Shown piece after piece: positions 24,326 through 34,453 of a DNA stretch of 64,000 bases (the stretch's first letter is position 1; every line of letters starts with the position of its first letter). Under the pieces are notes generated by a model. It was not told the origin of the DNA. It did not search any database and saw only the letters and a program-made list of their open reading frames with translations. Location: NCBI RefSeq assembly GCF_933509905.1, contig NZ_OW150024.1, forward strand, positions 601,001 through 665,000. The letters are read 5' to 3'. The position numbers were made by a program, and so were the translations under genes. This stretch comes from Trichlorobacter ammonificans. Its GTDB lineage: Bacteria; Desulfobacterota; Desulfuromonadia; Geobacterales; Pseudopelobacteraceae.

Positions 24326-24991
24326 ATGTCGTTGATAAAAATTGAAAATCTGAAAAAGCGGTACACAAGCGGTGATGATGTCGTAGAAGCGCTGCGCGGC
24401 GTGGATATCGAGATCGCCGAGGGAGAGTTCATCACCATCATGGGGCAGTCCGGTTCCGGCAAGAGCACCCTGCTGTCGGTGCTGGGGGGGATGAACCATC
24501 CCACTTCCGGCGAGGTGGAGATGGCCGGGGTGAAGCTGTACGAACTGGCGGGGGAGAAGCTGGCCGACTTCCGGGCGCAGAACCTGGGGTTCGTTTTCCA
24601 GTCCTTCCACCTGATTCCCTACCTCACCGCCGCCGAGAACGTGATGCTCCCCCTGGCCATCGTGAGCATGAAGTCGGCGGACAAACGGGCCGCGGCTGCC
24701 GCGGCGCTGGAGCGGGTGGGGCTGGGGGGCAAGCTGGACCGGCTGCCCAACCAGCTTTCCGGCGGCGAGCAGGAGCGGGTGGCCATTGCCCGGGCCATCG
24801 TCAACAACCCCGGCATTCTGCTGGCTGACGAGCCCACCGGCAACCTGGACTCGGCCACCAGCGACGGGGTGATGGCCCTGTTCCGGGAGCTGAACGACGC
24901 AGGCCAGACCATCGTCATGGTCACCCACAACCCGGACAACGGCAGGTATGCCGACCGCACCATTCAGCTGAAGGACGGCAGGGTGGTGTAA
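24326..24991 (+). CDS. ABC transporter ATP-binding protein (MacB/LolD type)
   Basis: The 221-residue ATPase has Walker A GQSGSGKST, Q-loop VFQSFHLIPYLT, signature LSGGEQERVAIARA, Walker B ILLADEPTGNLD and switch His in VTHNP. The sequence class is the one that pairs with FtsX/MacB permeases, so its partner is the upstream permease. The SD (AAAGGAA) is 16 nt from the ATG, longer than usual, and a GTG at 24290 could be an alternative start. Confidence 0.93.
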   Translation: MSLIKIENLKKRYTSGDDVVEALRGVDIEIAEGEFITIMGQSGSGKSTLLSVLGGMNHPTSGEVEMAGVKLYELAGEKLADFRAQNLGFVFQSFHLIPYLTAAENVMLPLAIVSMKSADKRAAAAAALERVGLGGKLDRLPNQLSGGEQERVAIARAIVNNPGILLADEPTGNLDSATSDGVMALFRELNDAGQTIVMVTHNPDNGRYADRTIQLKDGRVV

Positions 24992-25080
24992 TACCGCCTC
25001 CCTGTCAAAGCCCCTCCTGCGTTGGCTCGTCATCGGCTTCTCGAAGCCATCTGGTGCTCCGGTGGTTAAATGTACGAATC

Positions 25081-25135
25081 GTAGGGGCGGCGCTTGCTCC
25101 GCCCACAATCAGGGCGCGGCAAGCAGCGCCCCTAC
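25081..25135. repeat. Inverted repeat upstream of the histidine kinase
   Basis: GTAGGGGCGGCGCTTGCTCC with GCCC and its near-complement GGGCGCGGCAAGCAGCGCCC with CTAC form two 24-nt arms around a 7-nt spacer. It looks like a miniature intergenic repeat. The 227-bp gap between the ATPase and kinase genes holds nothing else that I recognise. Confidence 0.6.
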
Positions 25136-25217
25136 AACAGAATTTGAATATTTTGTCGCCGAAACAATAAATGATCTGGAATTGGTAAATCGTGCAGCCG
25201 TGCGGTATAAGGGAATC

Positions 25218-26312
25218 ATGAAACCGTCACGCGTCCGCATCCTCCTGCTTGCCCTGGCCATCCTCGGCATCAGCCTCGTTCACTACGTCACACCGCTGCA
25301 TCTCCATTACCTGCACGACGTCTTCCAGCGTCTCTACTACCTGCCGATCATCTTCGCAGCCCTCTGGTTCGGGCTGCGGGGCGGGCTGGTCTGTTCCCTC
25401 GTCGTCAGCATCGTCTATGCTCCCCATATCCTCTTCCAGTGGGGCGGCACCCTGACGGTTGAGATGGAAAAATACCTGGAAATCCTGCTCTACAACGTGG
25501 TGGGTGCAGTCACCGGCCTCCTGGCCCAGCGGGAGCAGGAGCGGGCGGAGGAACTGCGGAAAACGGCGCAAGGGCTGGAGCATTCCTATCGTAAGCTGGA
25601 GGAACAGTCGGAGCGGATCATTGCCATTGAGGAACAGTTGCGCCGGGCCGAGCGCTTGTCCACCCTGGGGGAGATGGCGGCGGTGCTGGCCCACGAGGTG
25701 CGCAATCCCCTGGCTTCGCTGCGGGGCAGTGCCGAAATCCTGCGGGACGACTACCGCCCCGGCGATGCCAAGTATGAATTTCTCGATATGCAGATCCGGG
25801 AAACCGAGCGGTTAAACCGGGTGGTGGAGGAGTTTCTGCGCATGGCCCGCTCACGGCCCACGGACCTGAAACCGTGCCGTCTGCGGGAAGAGCTGGAGAC
25901 CATCATCACCCTGACCGTCGGTGAGGCCCGCAAGCGGCAGGTGGCGCTGGCCCTGCTGCCCGGCGGGGATAGCGCTACGGTGCTGGCCGACGGCGACAAG
26001 CTACGCCAGGCCTTCCTGAATGTCGTCATCAACGCCCTGCAAGCCACTCCGCCGGGGGGGAACGTCACCATCGCCATCGCCGACAATGGGCGTGAGGTGT
26101 GCTTCAGCGACACCGGCCCCGGTATCCCGCCGGAGGCACTGGAGCGAATCTTCGAGCCGTTTTTCACCACCAAGCAGGACGGCACCGGCCTGGGGCTGGC
26201 GGTGACCCGCAAGATCATCGAGGCCCACGGTGGCACCCTGGCGGTGGAGAGCGAGGCGGGACAGGGAACGACGGTGGTGGTACGGTTGCCGGAGCCGGAA
26301 GAGGTAGCGTAG
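25218..26312 (+). CDS. Membrane-bound sensor histidine kinase
   Basis: The 364-residue kinase has about four N-terminal transmembrane helices (residues 7-105), including a His-rich first loop (HYVTPLHLHYLHD). A coiled linker leads to a HisKA domain (LAHEVRNPLASLRGSAE, phospho-His about residue 157) and a GHKL ATPase (NVVINALQATPPGG, DTGPGIPPEALERIFEPFF, GTGLGLAV). It is of the NtrB/ZraS class that partners NtrC-type regulators. No regulator lies next to it. The NtrC-like gene at 32949-34304 is the only candidate in the window. Start at 25218 chosen for AAGGGA 4 nt upstream. Confidence 0.9.
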   Translation: MKPSRVRILLLALAILGISLVHYVTPLHLHYLHDVFQRLYYLPIIFAALWFGLRGGLVCSLVVSIVYAPHILFQWGGTLTVEMEKYLEILLYNVVGAVTGLLAQREQERAEELRKTAQGLEHSYRKLEEQSERIIAIEEQLRRAERLSTLGEMAAVLAHEVRNPLASLRGSAEILRDDYRPGDAKYEFLDMQIRETERLNRVVEEFLRMARSRPTDLKPCRLREELETIITLTVGEARKRQVALALLPGGDSATVLADGDKLRQAFLNVVINALQATPPGGNVTIAIADNGREVCFSDTGPGIPPEALERIFEPFFTTKQDGTGLGLAVTRKIIEAHGGTLAVESEAGQGTTVVVRLPEPEEVA

Positions 26313-26341
26313 CGGGCAGGTTTTGCCCTGTCCGCTACGCT
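26306..26341. terminator. Bidirectional terminator overlapping the kinase stop codon
   Basis: AGCGTAGCGGGCAGG pairs with CCTGTCCGCTACGCT (15 bp, one G-T wobble) around a TTTTGC loop between the convergent kinase and hisF-like genes. Confidence 0.75.
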
Positions 26342-26361
26342 ACCCGAGGGTGCCCGTGCCG

Positions 26362-27126
26362 TTACAAGCTTACCGCAACGCCCCGGCTGCGGAGATAGTC
26401 CTTGACCTCCCTGATGCGCAAGGTTCTGAAATGGAACACCGAGGCCGCCAGCAGGATCTGCGCCCCGCCCTGCACCACCCCTTCGTAGAAATGTTCCAGG
26501 GTGCCGGCGCCCCCTGAGGCGATGACCGGCAGGGTGACCGCATCGGCGATCGCCCGGGTGAATGCGAGATCATACCCTGCCTGCGTGCCGTCGCCATCCA
26601 TGCTGGTCGGCAGGATGACGCCCGCGCCCAGTTCCTGGCAGCGGCGAGCCCACTCCACGGCATCCCTGCCGACCGGCCTGGTGCCGCCGGAGACCACGAG
26701 TTCGAAGCCGGAGGGCATGGCGCTGTTTCTGCGCGCATCGATCGCCACGGTGATCCGGTCGGCACCGAATTCGCGGGCAGCGTTTTCCACCAGCCCAGGA
26801 TCGCTGACCGCGGCACTGTTCATGGAGACCTTTGCGGCGCCGGCATCAAGGGTCATCCGGATATCCTCCATGCCGGCAATGCCGCCGCCCACCGTCAGGG
26901 GGATCGAAATGACGGACGCCACATTCCACACCCATTCGAGGCGGGTTTTCCGGTTTTCAAGGGTTGCGGCGATGTCCAGCATGGCCAGTTCATCGGCCCC
27001 TTCGCTTTGATAATAGCGGGCGTTCTCCACCGGGTCGCCGGCATCCCGCAGGTTTTCAAAATGAACCCCCTTGACGATGCGCCCGTTCTTCATGTCGAGG
27101 CAGGGCATGATCTTCACCACTGACAT
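26362..27126 (-). CDS. HisF-like imidazole glycerol phosphate synthase cyclase subunit
   Basis: The 254-residue TIM barrel has the HisF catalytic aspartates in MPCLDMKNGRIVKG and VAIDARR. It also has the phosphate-binding loops VGGGIAGMEDI and ASGGAGTLEHFYEG, and a C-terminal ASVFHFRTLRIREVKDYL. HisF converts PRFAR plus ammonia to IGP and AICAR. No other his gene is near, and loop residues differ from usual HisF (SMDGDGT for SMDRDGT). This may therefore be a paralogue with another substrate. AAGGAG precedes the ATG at 27126. Confidence 0.87.
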   Translation of the reverse strand: MSVVKIMPCLDMKNGRIVKGVHFENLRDAGDPVENARYYQSEGADELAMLDIAATLENRKTRLEWVWNVASVISIPLTVGGGIAGMEDIRMTLDAGAAKVSMNSAAVSDPGLVENAAREFGADRITVAIDARRNSAMPSGFELVVSGGTRPVGRDAVEWARRCQELGAGVILPTSMDGDGTQAGYDLAFTRAIADAVTLPVIASGGAGTLEHFYEGVVQGGAQILLAASVFHFRTLRIREVKDYLRSRGVAVSL

Positions 27127-27143
27127 AGATTCTCCTTTCCTTA

Positions 27144-27288
27144 ACAGGTTGTTGAAAAACAGCCATCTCGCCGCCGTCTTCAAAAGCCCGCGTGCGCGGC
27201 GTAGCGCTGCTAGGCCTCCGTGGGGCTTTTTACGGTTGCGACGATCTGACTATTTTTGAACAACCTGGGTTTTTCAATAGCCTGCTAA
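27144..27288. repeat. Dispersed palindromic repeat, long copy
   Basis: It starts ACAGGTTGTTGAAAAACAGC and ends TTTTTCAATAGCCTGCT, with a central GCGGCGTAGCGCTGCTAGGC palindrome. Both flanks match the shorter element at 19382-19480, and the centre matches those at 24181 and 40965. It fills the gap between the hisF-like gene and the PEP/pyruvate-binding gene. Confidence 0.75.
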
Positions 27289-27313
27289 ACCTTTTGCCTC
27301 CCCGCAAGGCGGG

Positions 27314-30058
27314 TCATCCGTTGTCCGATGGTTTTATAAAATAGCCCGCCGCCATTACCTGGTCGGCGTCCATCACTATTTTCAGTATGTTTCCGCAACG
27401 TTCCCGCGGCACGTCGATCACCCGCAACACGTCGGACAGGTGGGCGTACTCCGGCGCCAGCGCTGTCAACCGGTTCGGCGACTCCGTCAGGAACTGCCGG
27501 TTGAAAAGGTTGCCGTGATCCTCCGGGTAGAGGGGGATGTACCGGATACCGGCCTCCACCATGTCCTGGAAAAAATGCGTGCCAAAGGAAAGGTCCGGCT
27601 CGTGGGCGCCGGCACGGTAGGCGATCTCGATCAGTACGGCCGTGTTGCAGATATCGGCGTAGGAGACATGAACCCCCTGTTTGATGTCGCCCCTGCTGCC
27701 CCAGCGGCCCGGTCCCATCAGGATGAAGCGGCGCCTGGGCAATCGGGTGTTCAGGAGGCCCACCGCCCGTCCGATGTCAAGCATCGTCTCCAGGCTGGAC
27801 TGAGCCGCGTACTGTTCCGGCGGCACGTAGACGATATGCGTGATCTCCGGAACGCGCCCGTTTGAGATGAAGCGGTGTGCCGTAAAGAGCAGGTCGCATT
27901 CCGGGATGTCATGCCGCAGGTCGCCGGGCGCCGTATCGCTCTCAAGGCATTGCGGCCGACACTGCAGCAGGTAGAGATGATCGCCGTCATTGGCGAACTC
28001 TATCTCTACCGGCATGCCCATCGCTTCCCGCAGGGTCTGCATGATTGCCCTGATCTGCCTGACGAACGGGGTACGCTTCACCAGCCCTTCAAAGGTGGCG
28101 ACCAGCTCGTCGTCGTTCAGCTGGAGTTCGAAGGTCGGCAGATGGCAGATCTGGCCGTCGCGGTACGCTGACACCAGCTTGGACAGATGGGGGATGTCGC
28201 GTCCGTGCTCCTGGAGGAGCTGCTCAAGTGCAACCGTCTCAAAGACCCGCTCCTGCAGATTGATCAGGTCAACCCGGGTCGGCGAATAGCGACGTATTTC
28301 GTTAGGGGTAACGTTCACCCGCAGGCCCGGCTGGCCGGGGGACAGCAGCAAGGGATAGTCGTTGCTGATGCGGTCAACGGCCCGCGTGCCGAGGCCGGGA
28401 ACCAGCCGGCACAGGCCGTCGTCGCGCCGCAAGCGCGGCGACCAGCGAAATTCATTGGAGCTTAACGCCACCCCGGCAAACAGCGGCAGATGATAGGGGC
28501 CGACGCGCCTCCCCACCACCTCCTGGATCAGGATGCCCATCTCTTCGCGAAAATCGAGCAGTCCGCGCTCGGCACGGTAGGCGATCGGGTCCGGTCCGAA
28601 CACCGATGCGTAAATTTCGGCGATGGCATCGAGCAGGGCATGCAGCCTGGTGCGCTTGTCCCCCTGGTTGTGCAGGAACAGGCTTTTGTATTTGCCCGAA
28701 AAAGCGGTGCCGGCACGGTCCTCCAGCAGGCTGGAACTGCGCACGATGATCGGGCGTTCGCCGAAGTCATCCAGTGCATGGGACAGGCCCCGGTACACGT
28801 CGGCAGGAAAGCGGGCGTGCTTGAACAACTGGATGATGTTGGGATATTCGAAGCGGATTTGCTCGATATCCTTGTACTTCAGCTCACTGACATCCTCCAG
28901 GTCGTTGTGGTGCAGGAACGATGTCAGGCAGTCGGCGGTCAGATACCAGGTTTTGGGTATGCGGATGTCGGCAAGCAGTTCTTCCTTCTCCGCGGCCCGC
29001 GCCAGAATGCGCCAGGCAACGAAGAGCCCGGTGCTTTTCCCCCCCAGCCGGCCGTTGCTTTCGGCAGGGTAGATGATCCGGGTTACCAGGTCGAAAAAAT
29101 CCGATACCCGCAGGTGATGCTTTGCGAAATTGATGAAATCGATGCTGTCGGAAAAGAAACGGCGGATCAGCGATACCCGGAGCCACTTTTCGGTTGATTG
29201 CTCAAGGACGGTGCCGTCGCCGATCTGGGCGCGATAGCGCAGGATGACATCGATGATCTTGTCCAGCGATACGGTTGGAGAATCAATGGTCTTGATCAGG
29301 AAGCTCAGTCTGTTTTCCTGAATCCAGCGGTGCAGCGAGGAAAGAATCTCTGCGTCGGTCAGGTGGCGCGCGGCAAGGGCGAACACCTGCTCGCTCATCT
29401 CAAGGATGTCGTTGCGGGGCTGTTGACGGCTCGGGTAATTAACCTCTGAAGCGGTTTCCGGATGGTGGGCGGCAAAGGTGACGGCAAACGAGTCAAGAAA
29501 CTGGCGAGCCTCGGTGATGTCGCTCCGGCACAACAGGTAGAGCATTTTGCGGGAGCAGTAGATGTAGAGCCGTTCGTCGGTGCGGCGCAGCGCGTCAACC
29601 AGCGCCGGCCATTCGGGGGGTGCCGCCTGCTGCTCGCCGAGTTGTTTCTCCAGGGTGCGCTGCAGCAGGGTCTGGCCGATCCGGTCGGCAATGGTGCGGA
29701 GCAGCTTGCTTTCTTTTTCGAGAAAAATACCTTCGGGTGACGGGAGCACCTCGGTTGTGTAGGAAACTTCCAGGGAGCCCGCCTCCCGCTCTCCTGCCGG
29801 TATGGGAGCGGACTCGGACCAGGGGGTCGGCTTGAAATGGGGTGGTGCGTACACCACCCCGTCATAGACGATGCGGGCCTGGCAGCGCTCCGGAAAACGC
29901 CAGCCTGAGGGGACGGCCGCGATGACGTCGTGCAGAAGCCCCTCAAGCGTGCAGCTGCGTCTGGCCAGCAGCTCCTCGATCCGGTACAGGCAGTTCAACT
30001 CCCGTTCCCGTTCGAGCAGGGTCTGTATCAGTTCAGGAGGCTGTTGGTCAGTCTGCAT
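27314..30058 (-). CDS. PEP/pyruvate-binding (PPDK N-type) domain protein with N-terminal GAF-like region
   Basis: The 914-residue protein has an N-terminal sensor-like region (about 1-150) and a helical middle. The ATP-grasp PPDK_N domain runs from about residue 330, with GGKSTGLFVAWRIL, RPIIVRSSSLLEDRAGTAFSGKYKS (split across 430-460), MGILIQEVVG and VEIEFANDGDHLYLLQCRPQ. The swivelling phospho-His domain and the PEP-binding barrel of PEP synthase are absent. It may phosphorylate a partner or only sense nucleotides. A C-terminal block (ILMGPGRWGSRGD, SFGTHFFQDMVEAGIRYIPL) is conserved in this subfamily. The protein is not a complete dikinase. Confidence 0.82.
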   Translation of the reverse strand: MQTDQQPPELIQTLLERERELNCLYRIEELLARRSCTLEGLLHDVIAAVPSGWRFPERCQARIVYDGVVYAPPHFKPTPWSESAPIPAGEREAGSLEVSYTTEVLPSPEGIFLEKESKLLRTIADRIGQTLLQRTLEKQLGEQQAAPPEWPALVDALRRTDERLYIYCSRKMLYLLCRSDITEARQFLDSFAVTFAAHHPETASEVNYPSRQQPRNDILEMSEQVFALAARHLTDAEILSSLHRWIQENRLSFLIKTIDSPTVSLDKIIDVILRYRAQIGDGTVLEQSTEKWLRVSLIRRFFSDSIDFINFAKHHLRVSDFFDLVTRIIYPAESNGRLGGKSTGLFVAWRILARAAEKEELLADIRIPKTWYLTADCLTSFLHHNDLEDVSELKYKDIEQIRFEYPNIIQLFKHARFPADVYRGLSHALDDFGERPIIVRSSSLLEDRAGTAFSGKYKSLFLHNQGDKRTRLHALLDAIAEIYASVFGPDPIAYRAERGLLDFREEMGILIQEVVGRRVGPYHLPLFAGVALSSNEFRWSPRLRRDDGLCRLVPGLGTRAVDRISNDYPLLLSPGQPGLRVNVTPNEIRRYSPTRVDLINLQERVFETVALEQLLQEHGRDIPHLSKLVSAYRDGQICHLPTFELQLNDDELVATFEGLVKRTPFVRQIRAIMQTLREAMGMPVEIEFANDGDHLYLLQCRPQCLESDTAPGDLRHDIPECDLLFTAHRFISNGRVPEITHIVYVPPEQYAAQSSLETMLDIGRAVGLLNTRLPRRRFILMGPGRWGSRGDIKQGVHVSYADICNTAVLIEIAYRAGAHEPDLSFGTHFFQDMVEAGIRYIPLYPEDHGNLFNRQFLTESPNRLTALAPEYAHLSDVLRVIDVPRERCGNILKIVMDADQVMAAGYFIKPSDNG

Positions 30059-30106
30059 GGGGTTCAGGTCCGTTGAGCGGGGAACGCCGGCTGCGGGAGA
30101 CCGGAA

Positions 30107-31393
30107 TCATGCCCAGCCACGGGCCTGGACAGCCTTTGCCACACGATTGATGGCAATCACGTATGCCGCGTCACGCATGCTGATCTTCTGCCGCCGCGCA
30201 ACGTCACCCACGGCAATGTACGCCGAGGTCATGTATTTCTCCAGCTTCTGAAGCACCTCGTTTTTATCCCAGAAATAATTGGTGTTGCACTGTACCTGTT
30301 CAAAATAGCTGCAGGTGACGCCGCCGGCATTGGTGAGAAAGTCGGGCAGGGTGAGGATGTTCCGCTGGTGCAGCACCTCGTCGGCCTCCGGTGTTGTCGG
30401 CCCGTTGGCCCCCTCGGCAACCACTTTTACACCGGGCGCGATATTTTCCACATTGTCGCGATGTATCTGGCTTTCCAGCGCCGCCGGGATCAGGATGTCC
30501 ACATCCTGCTCCAGCCAGGCGTCACCCGGCAACAGTTCATAGCCCAGGTCAGCGGCCCGTTTCTTGTCGATAGTGCCGAACTTGTCGGCAATGTCCTGCA
30601 GTTCAATAACATTGACCCCGCTCTTTTTGCGATAGGTGTAGCTGGTCATGTCGTTCTGGTCCCAGCAGGATATGGCGAGTACCTTGCCGCCAAGCTGGGT
30701 GTAGAGCCGGGCCGCATGTTGCGCGACATTGCCGAACCCCTGGATGCTGGCCGTGGTCTTGTCGAGGGCAATCCCCATTTCATCGAGCGCCGTGACCAGG
30801 ACATACACCACACCATACCCCGTGGCTTCGGTACGCCCCTGTGATCCGCCGTTGCCCAGCGGCTTGCCGGTAATGAATCCGGGGAAACGGCCTCCATGGA
30901 TCGTCTCGAATTCATCCAGCATCCACAGCATGTGCTGACCGTCCGTCATCACGTCCGGAGCAGGCACATCGCTCCAGGGGCCGATATTTTTTGCGATCTG
31001 CCGGACCCAGCCTCGACAGATCTGCTCCTGCTCGCGCATACTCAACTGGTGCGGGTCGCAGATGACCCCACCCTTGCCGCCCCCCAGCGGAATATCCACC
31101 ACGGCGCATTTCCAGGTCATCCACATGGAAAGCGCGCGCACCGTATCTACGGTCTCCATGGGATGGAAGCGGATGCCGCCTTTTGCCGGACCCCGCGCGT
31201 CGTTGTGCTGTACGCGAAAACCGTTGAACACCCGTACGGTGCCGTCATCCATGCGTACCGGAATGGAAAAGTGATATTCGCGCATCGGCTGCCTGAGCAA
31301 CTGCCTGACGCCGTCGTCGAGCTCCAGGAGGTCAGCCACCTTGTCAAACTGATATTGGGCGATTTTGTACGGATTATACGAGCTGTGCGTCAT
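30107..31393 (-). CDS. Glu/Leu/Phe/Val-type glutamate dehydrogenase
   Basis: The 428-residue enzyme interconverts glutamate and 2-oxoglutarate plus ammonia. It has the substrate-site Lys in GPAKGGIRFHP, the catalytic Lys in IPLGGGKGGV, the Rossmann motif IQGFGNVAQHAA and the AEGANGPTTPEAD block. Length fits hexameric small-type GDH. I placed the start at 31393 (AAAGGA upstream) since residues before it are not family-like. It lies 48 bp upstream of the PEP/pyruvate-binding gene on the same strand, so both may be transcribed together. Confidence 0.94.
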   Translation of the reverse strand: MTHSSYNPYKIAQYQFDKVADLLELDDGVRQLLRQPMREYHFSIPVRMDDGTVRVFNGFRVQHNDARGPAKGGIRFHPMETVDTVRALSMWMTWKCAVVDIPLGGGKGGVICDPHQLSMREQEQICRGWVRQIAKNIGPWSDVPAPDVMTDGQHMLWMLDEFETIHGGRFPGFITGKPLGNGGSQGRTEATGYGVVYVLVTALDEMGIALDKTTASIQGFGNVAQHAARLYTQLGGKVLAISCWDQNDMTSYTYRKKSGVNVIELQDIADKFGTIDKKRAADLGYELLPGDAWLEQDVDILIPAALESQIHRDNVENIAPGVKVVAEGANGPTTPEADEVLHQRNILTLPDFLTNAGGVTCSYFEQVQCNTNYFWDKNEVLQKLEKYMTSAYIAVGDVARRQKISMRDAAYVIAINRVAKAVQARGWA

Positions 31394-31651
31394 GCGATCG
31401 GTTCCTTTGCCTGGTTGTATTTTTTGCGGGTATTCAGTACTGTCATGCGATGGGTGCCACAGGCTTGCCAGAATACGAACCTGGACCCGTTCTGACAACT
31501 TAAAAAATCACCACAGCTTGCGCGGGCAGATTGCCTCTATTCGTCGGGGCTATCGTGCAGTCTGCCGGGATGCCCGATGGCATGCCGCCGTATTTCCCGG
31601 AAACATACTCGTTGCCGTGACACACATCATACCCCCGTAAAGGAGCTTCAC

Positions 31652-32935
31652 ATGAACCCGAACTGGAAGATCGACACCGTTGCCGTGCAGGGAGGCTGGG
31701 AGCCCAAGGCCGGCGAGCCGCGCATTCTCCCCATCATCCAGAGCACCACCTTCAAGTACGACAGCGCCGAGCACGTCACCAAGCTGTTCGACCTGGAGGC
31801 GGCCGGCTTCTTCTACACCCGTCTGGCCAACCCCACCACCGACGGCTTCGAGCGCAAGATCGCCCAGATGGAGGGGGGCGTGGGGGCCATGGCCACCTCG
31901 TCCGGCCAGGCAGCCACCACCCTCGCCATCATGAACATCTGTCAGGCCGGCCAGCATATCGTCACCGCCAGCACCCTCTACGGCGGCACCTACAACCTGT
32001 TCGCCGTGACCCTGCCCAAGATGGGGATCGAGGTGACCTTCGTGGACCCGGAGCTGCCGGCCGAGGAGATCAAGAAGGCGTTCCGCCCCAACACCCGCTG
32101 CCTTTTTGCCGAGACCATCGGCAACCCCGGCCTCAATGTTCTCGACTTTGAAAAGTTCGCCGCCATCGCCAACGAGATGCAGGCGCCGCTGATCATCGAC
32201 AACACCTTCGGTACCCCCTATCTCTGCCGTCCCTTCGAACACGGCGCCCATATCGTGATCCACTCGGCCACCAAGTACATCGACGGCCATGCCACCAGCG
32301 TGGGCGGGGTGATTGTGGACGGTGGCACCTTCGACTGGACCTGCGGCCGGTTCCCTGAACTGACCGAGCCGGACATCAGCTACCACGGCCTGGAGTACGT
32401 CAAGACCTTCGGCCCCCTGGCCTACATCGTCAAGGCCCGGGTGCAGCTGATGCGCGACCTGGGGACTCCGCCGGGGCCGCTTAACTCCTTCCTGTTCAAC
32501 CTGGGGCTGGAGACCCTGCACCTGCGCATGCAGCGCCACAGCGACAACGCCCTGGCGGTGGCGAAATTCCTTGAAACCCATCCCCTGGTGAGCTGGGTCT
32601 GCTATCCGGGGCTGGAGAGCCACCCGACCCACGACCGGGCGAAAAGGTACCTGCCCAAAGGGTGCAGCGGCGTGTTGACCTTCGGCATCAAGGGGGGCGC
32701 CGAGGCGGGGCGGAAGTTCATGGAATCGACGAAGCTCGTGGCCCTGGTGGTGCATGTGGGTGACGCCCGCAGTTGCGTGCTGCACCCGGCCAGCACCACC
32801 CACCGTCAGCTCTCCGAGGAACAGCAGGAGTCCAGCGGCGTCAAGCCGGACCTGATCCGCCTGTCCATCGGCATCGAGGATGCCGGCGACCTGATCGAGG
32901 ATATTGATCAGGCATTAAAGGCGAGCCAGCAGTGA
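31652..32935 (+). CDS. metY: O-acetylhomoserine aminocarboxypropyltransferase (sulfhydrylase)
   Basis: The 427-residue PLP enzyme adds sulfide to O-acetylhomoserine to give homocysteine. Family motifs are QSTTFKYDSAEHV, YTRLANPTTDGFE, MATSSGQAATTLA, the PLP Lys in HSATKYIDGHAT, and the MetY-type C-terminus VGDARSCVLHPASTTHRQL. Methionine gamma-lyase is a less likely alternative. AAAGGAG precedes the ATG. The 258-bp upstream gap shows no SAM riboswitch that I recognise. The NtrC-like regulator begins 13 bp downstream. Confidence 0.92.
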   Translation: MNPNWKIDTVAVQGGWEPKAGEPRILPIIQSTTFKYDSAEHVTKLFDLEAAGFFYTRLANPTTDGFERKIAQMEGGVGAMATSSGQAATTLAIMNICQAGQHIVTASTLYGGTYNLFAVTLPKMGIEVTFVDPELPAEEIKKAFRPNTRCLFAETIGNPGLNVLDFEKFAAIANEMQAPLIIDNTFGTPYLCRPFEHGAHIVIHSATKYIDGHATSVGGVIVDGGTFDWTCGRFPELTEPDISYHGLEYVKTFGPLAYIVKARVQLMRDLGTPPGPLNSFLFNLGLETLHLRMQRHSDNALAVAKFLETHPLVSWVCYPGLESHPTHDRAKRYLPKGCSGVLTFGIKGGAEAGRKFMESTKLVALVVHVGDARSCVLHPASTTHRQLSEEQQESSGVKPDLIRLSIGIEDAGDLIEDIDQALKASQQ

Positions 32936-32948
32936 CGGGGCAGGGGGC

Positions 32949-34300
<1,352 letters not shown>

Positions 34301-34304
<4 letters not shown>

Positions 34305-34336
34305 GATATGCCACGCCCCGCTGTAGAATATTCTTC
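34301..34336 (+). promoter_or_regulatory. Putative activator binding sites upstream of the Cus operon
   Basis: GTAGGATATGCCAC (34301, overlapping the regulator's stop codon) and GTAGAATATTCTTC (34323) are 22 bp apart. The second is part of a 16-bp block (34322-34337) identical to 21910-21925. They lie about 77 bp upstream of the sigma-54-like promoter. Confidence 0.6.
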
Positions 34337-34399
34337 ATGTGTAGTGCCCGCCAAATCAATTTCGTAAATAAAGTCCAATAATTCAGCTATCTTGTCTTC

Positions 34400-34416
34400 T
34401 TGGCACGGGATGTGTA
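34400..34416 (+). promoter_or_regulatory. Sigma-54-like promoter of the M23-CusCBA operon
   Basis: TTGGCACGGGATGTGTA keeps the -24 TTGGCAC box and GG-N10-GT spacing and ends in the same TGTA as the promoter at 22011. Transcription would begin near 34427, 27 bp before the M23 ATG. Confidence 0.58.
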
Positions 34417-34453
34417 AATCTGAAGGCATTTCATTCGACGGGATTGTCCGCTC

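Noticed and set aside
25141..25160. Third copy of the metal-operon palindrome (TTGAATATTTTG) before the kinase gene
   Set aside because: It matches only the AATATT centre and no sigma-54 box with correct spacing follows, so it is probably chance in an AT-rich stretch.
31394..31500. Sigma-54 promoter for glutamate dehydrogenase (minus-strand GTGGCACCCATCGC)
   Set aside because: The spacing is GG-N8-GC rather than N10, so it does not fit sigma-54.
31394..31651. SAM riboswitch before metY
   Set aside because: I searched by eye for SAM-I/II conserved blocks in the 258-bp gap and saw none. Only short hairpins with no conserved core are present.
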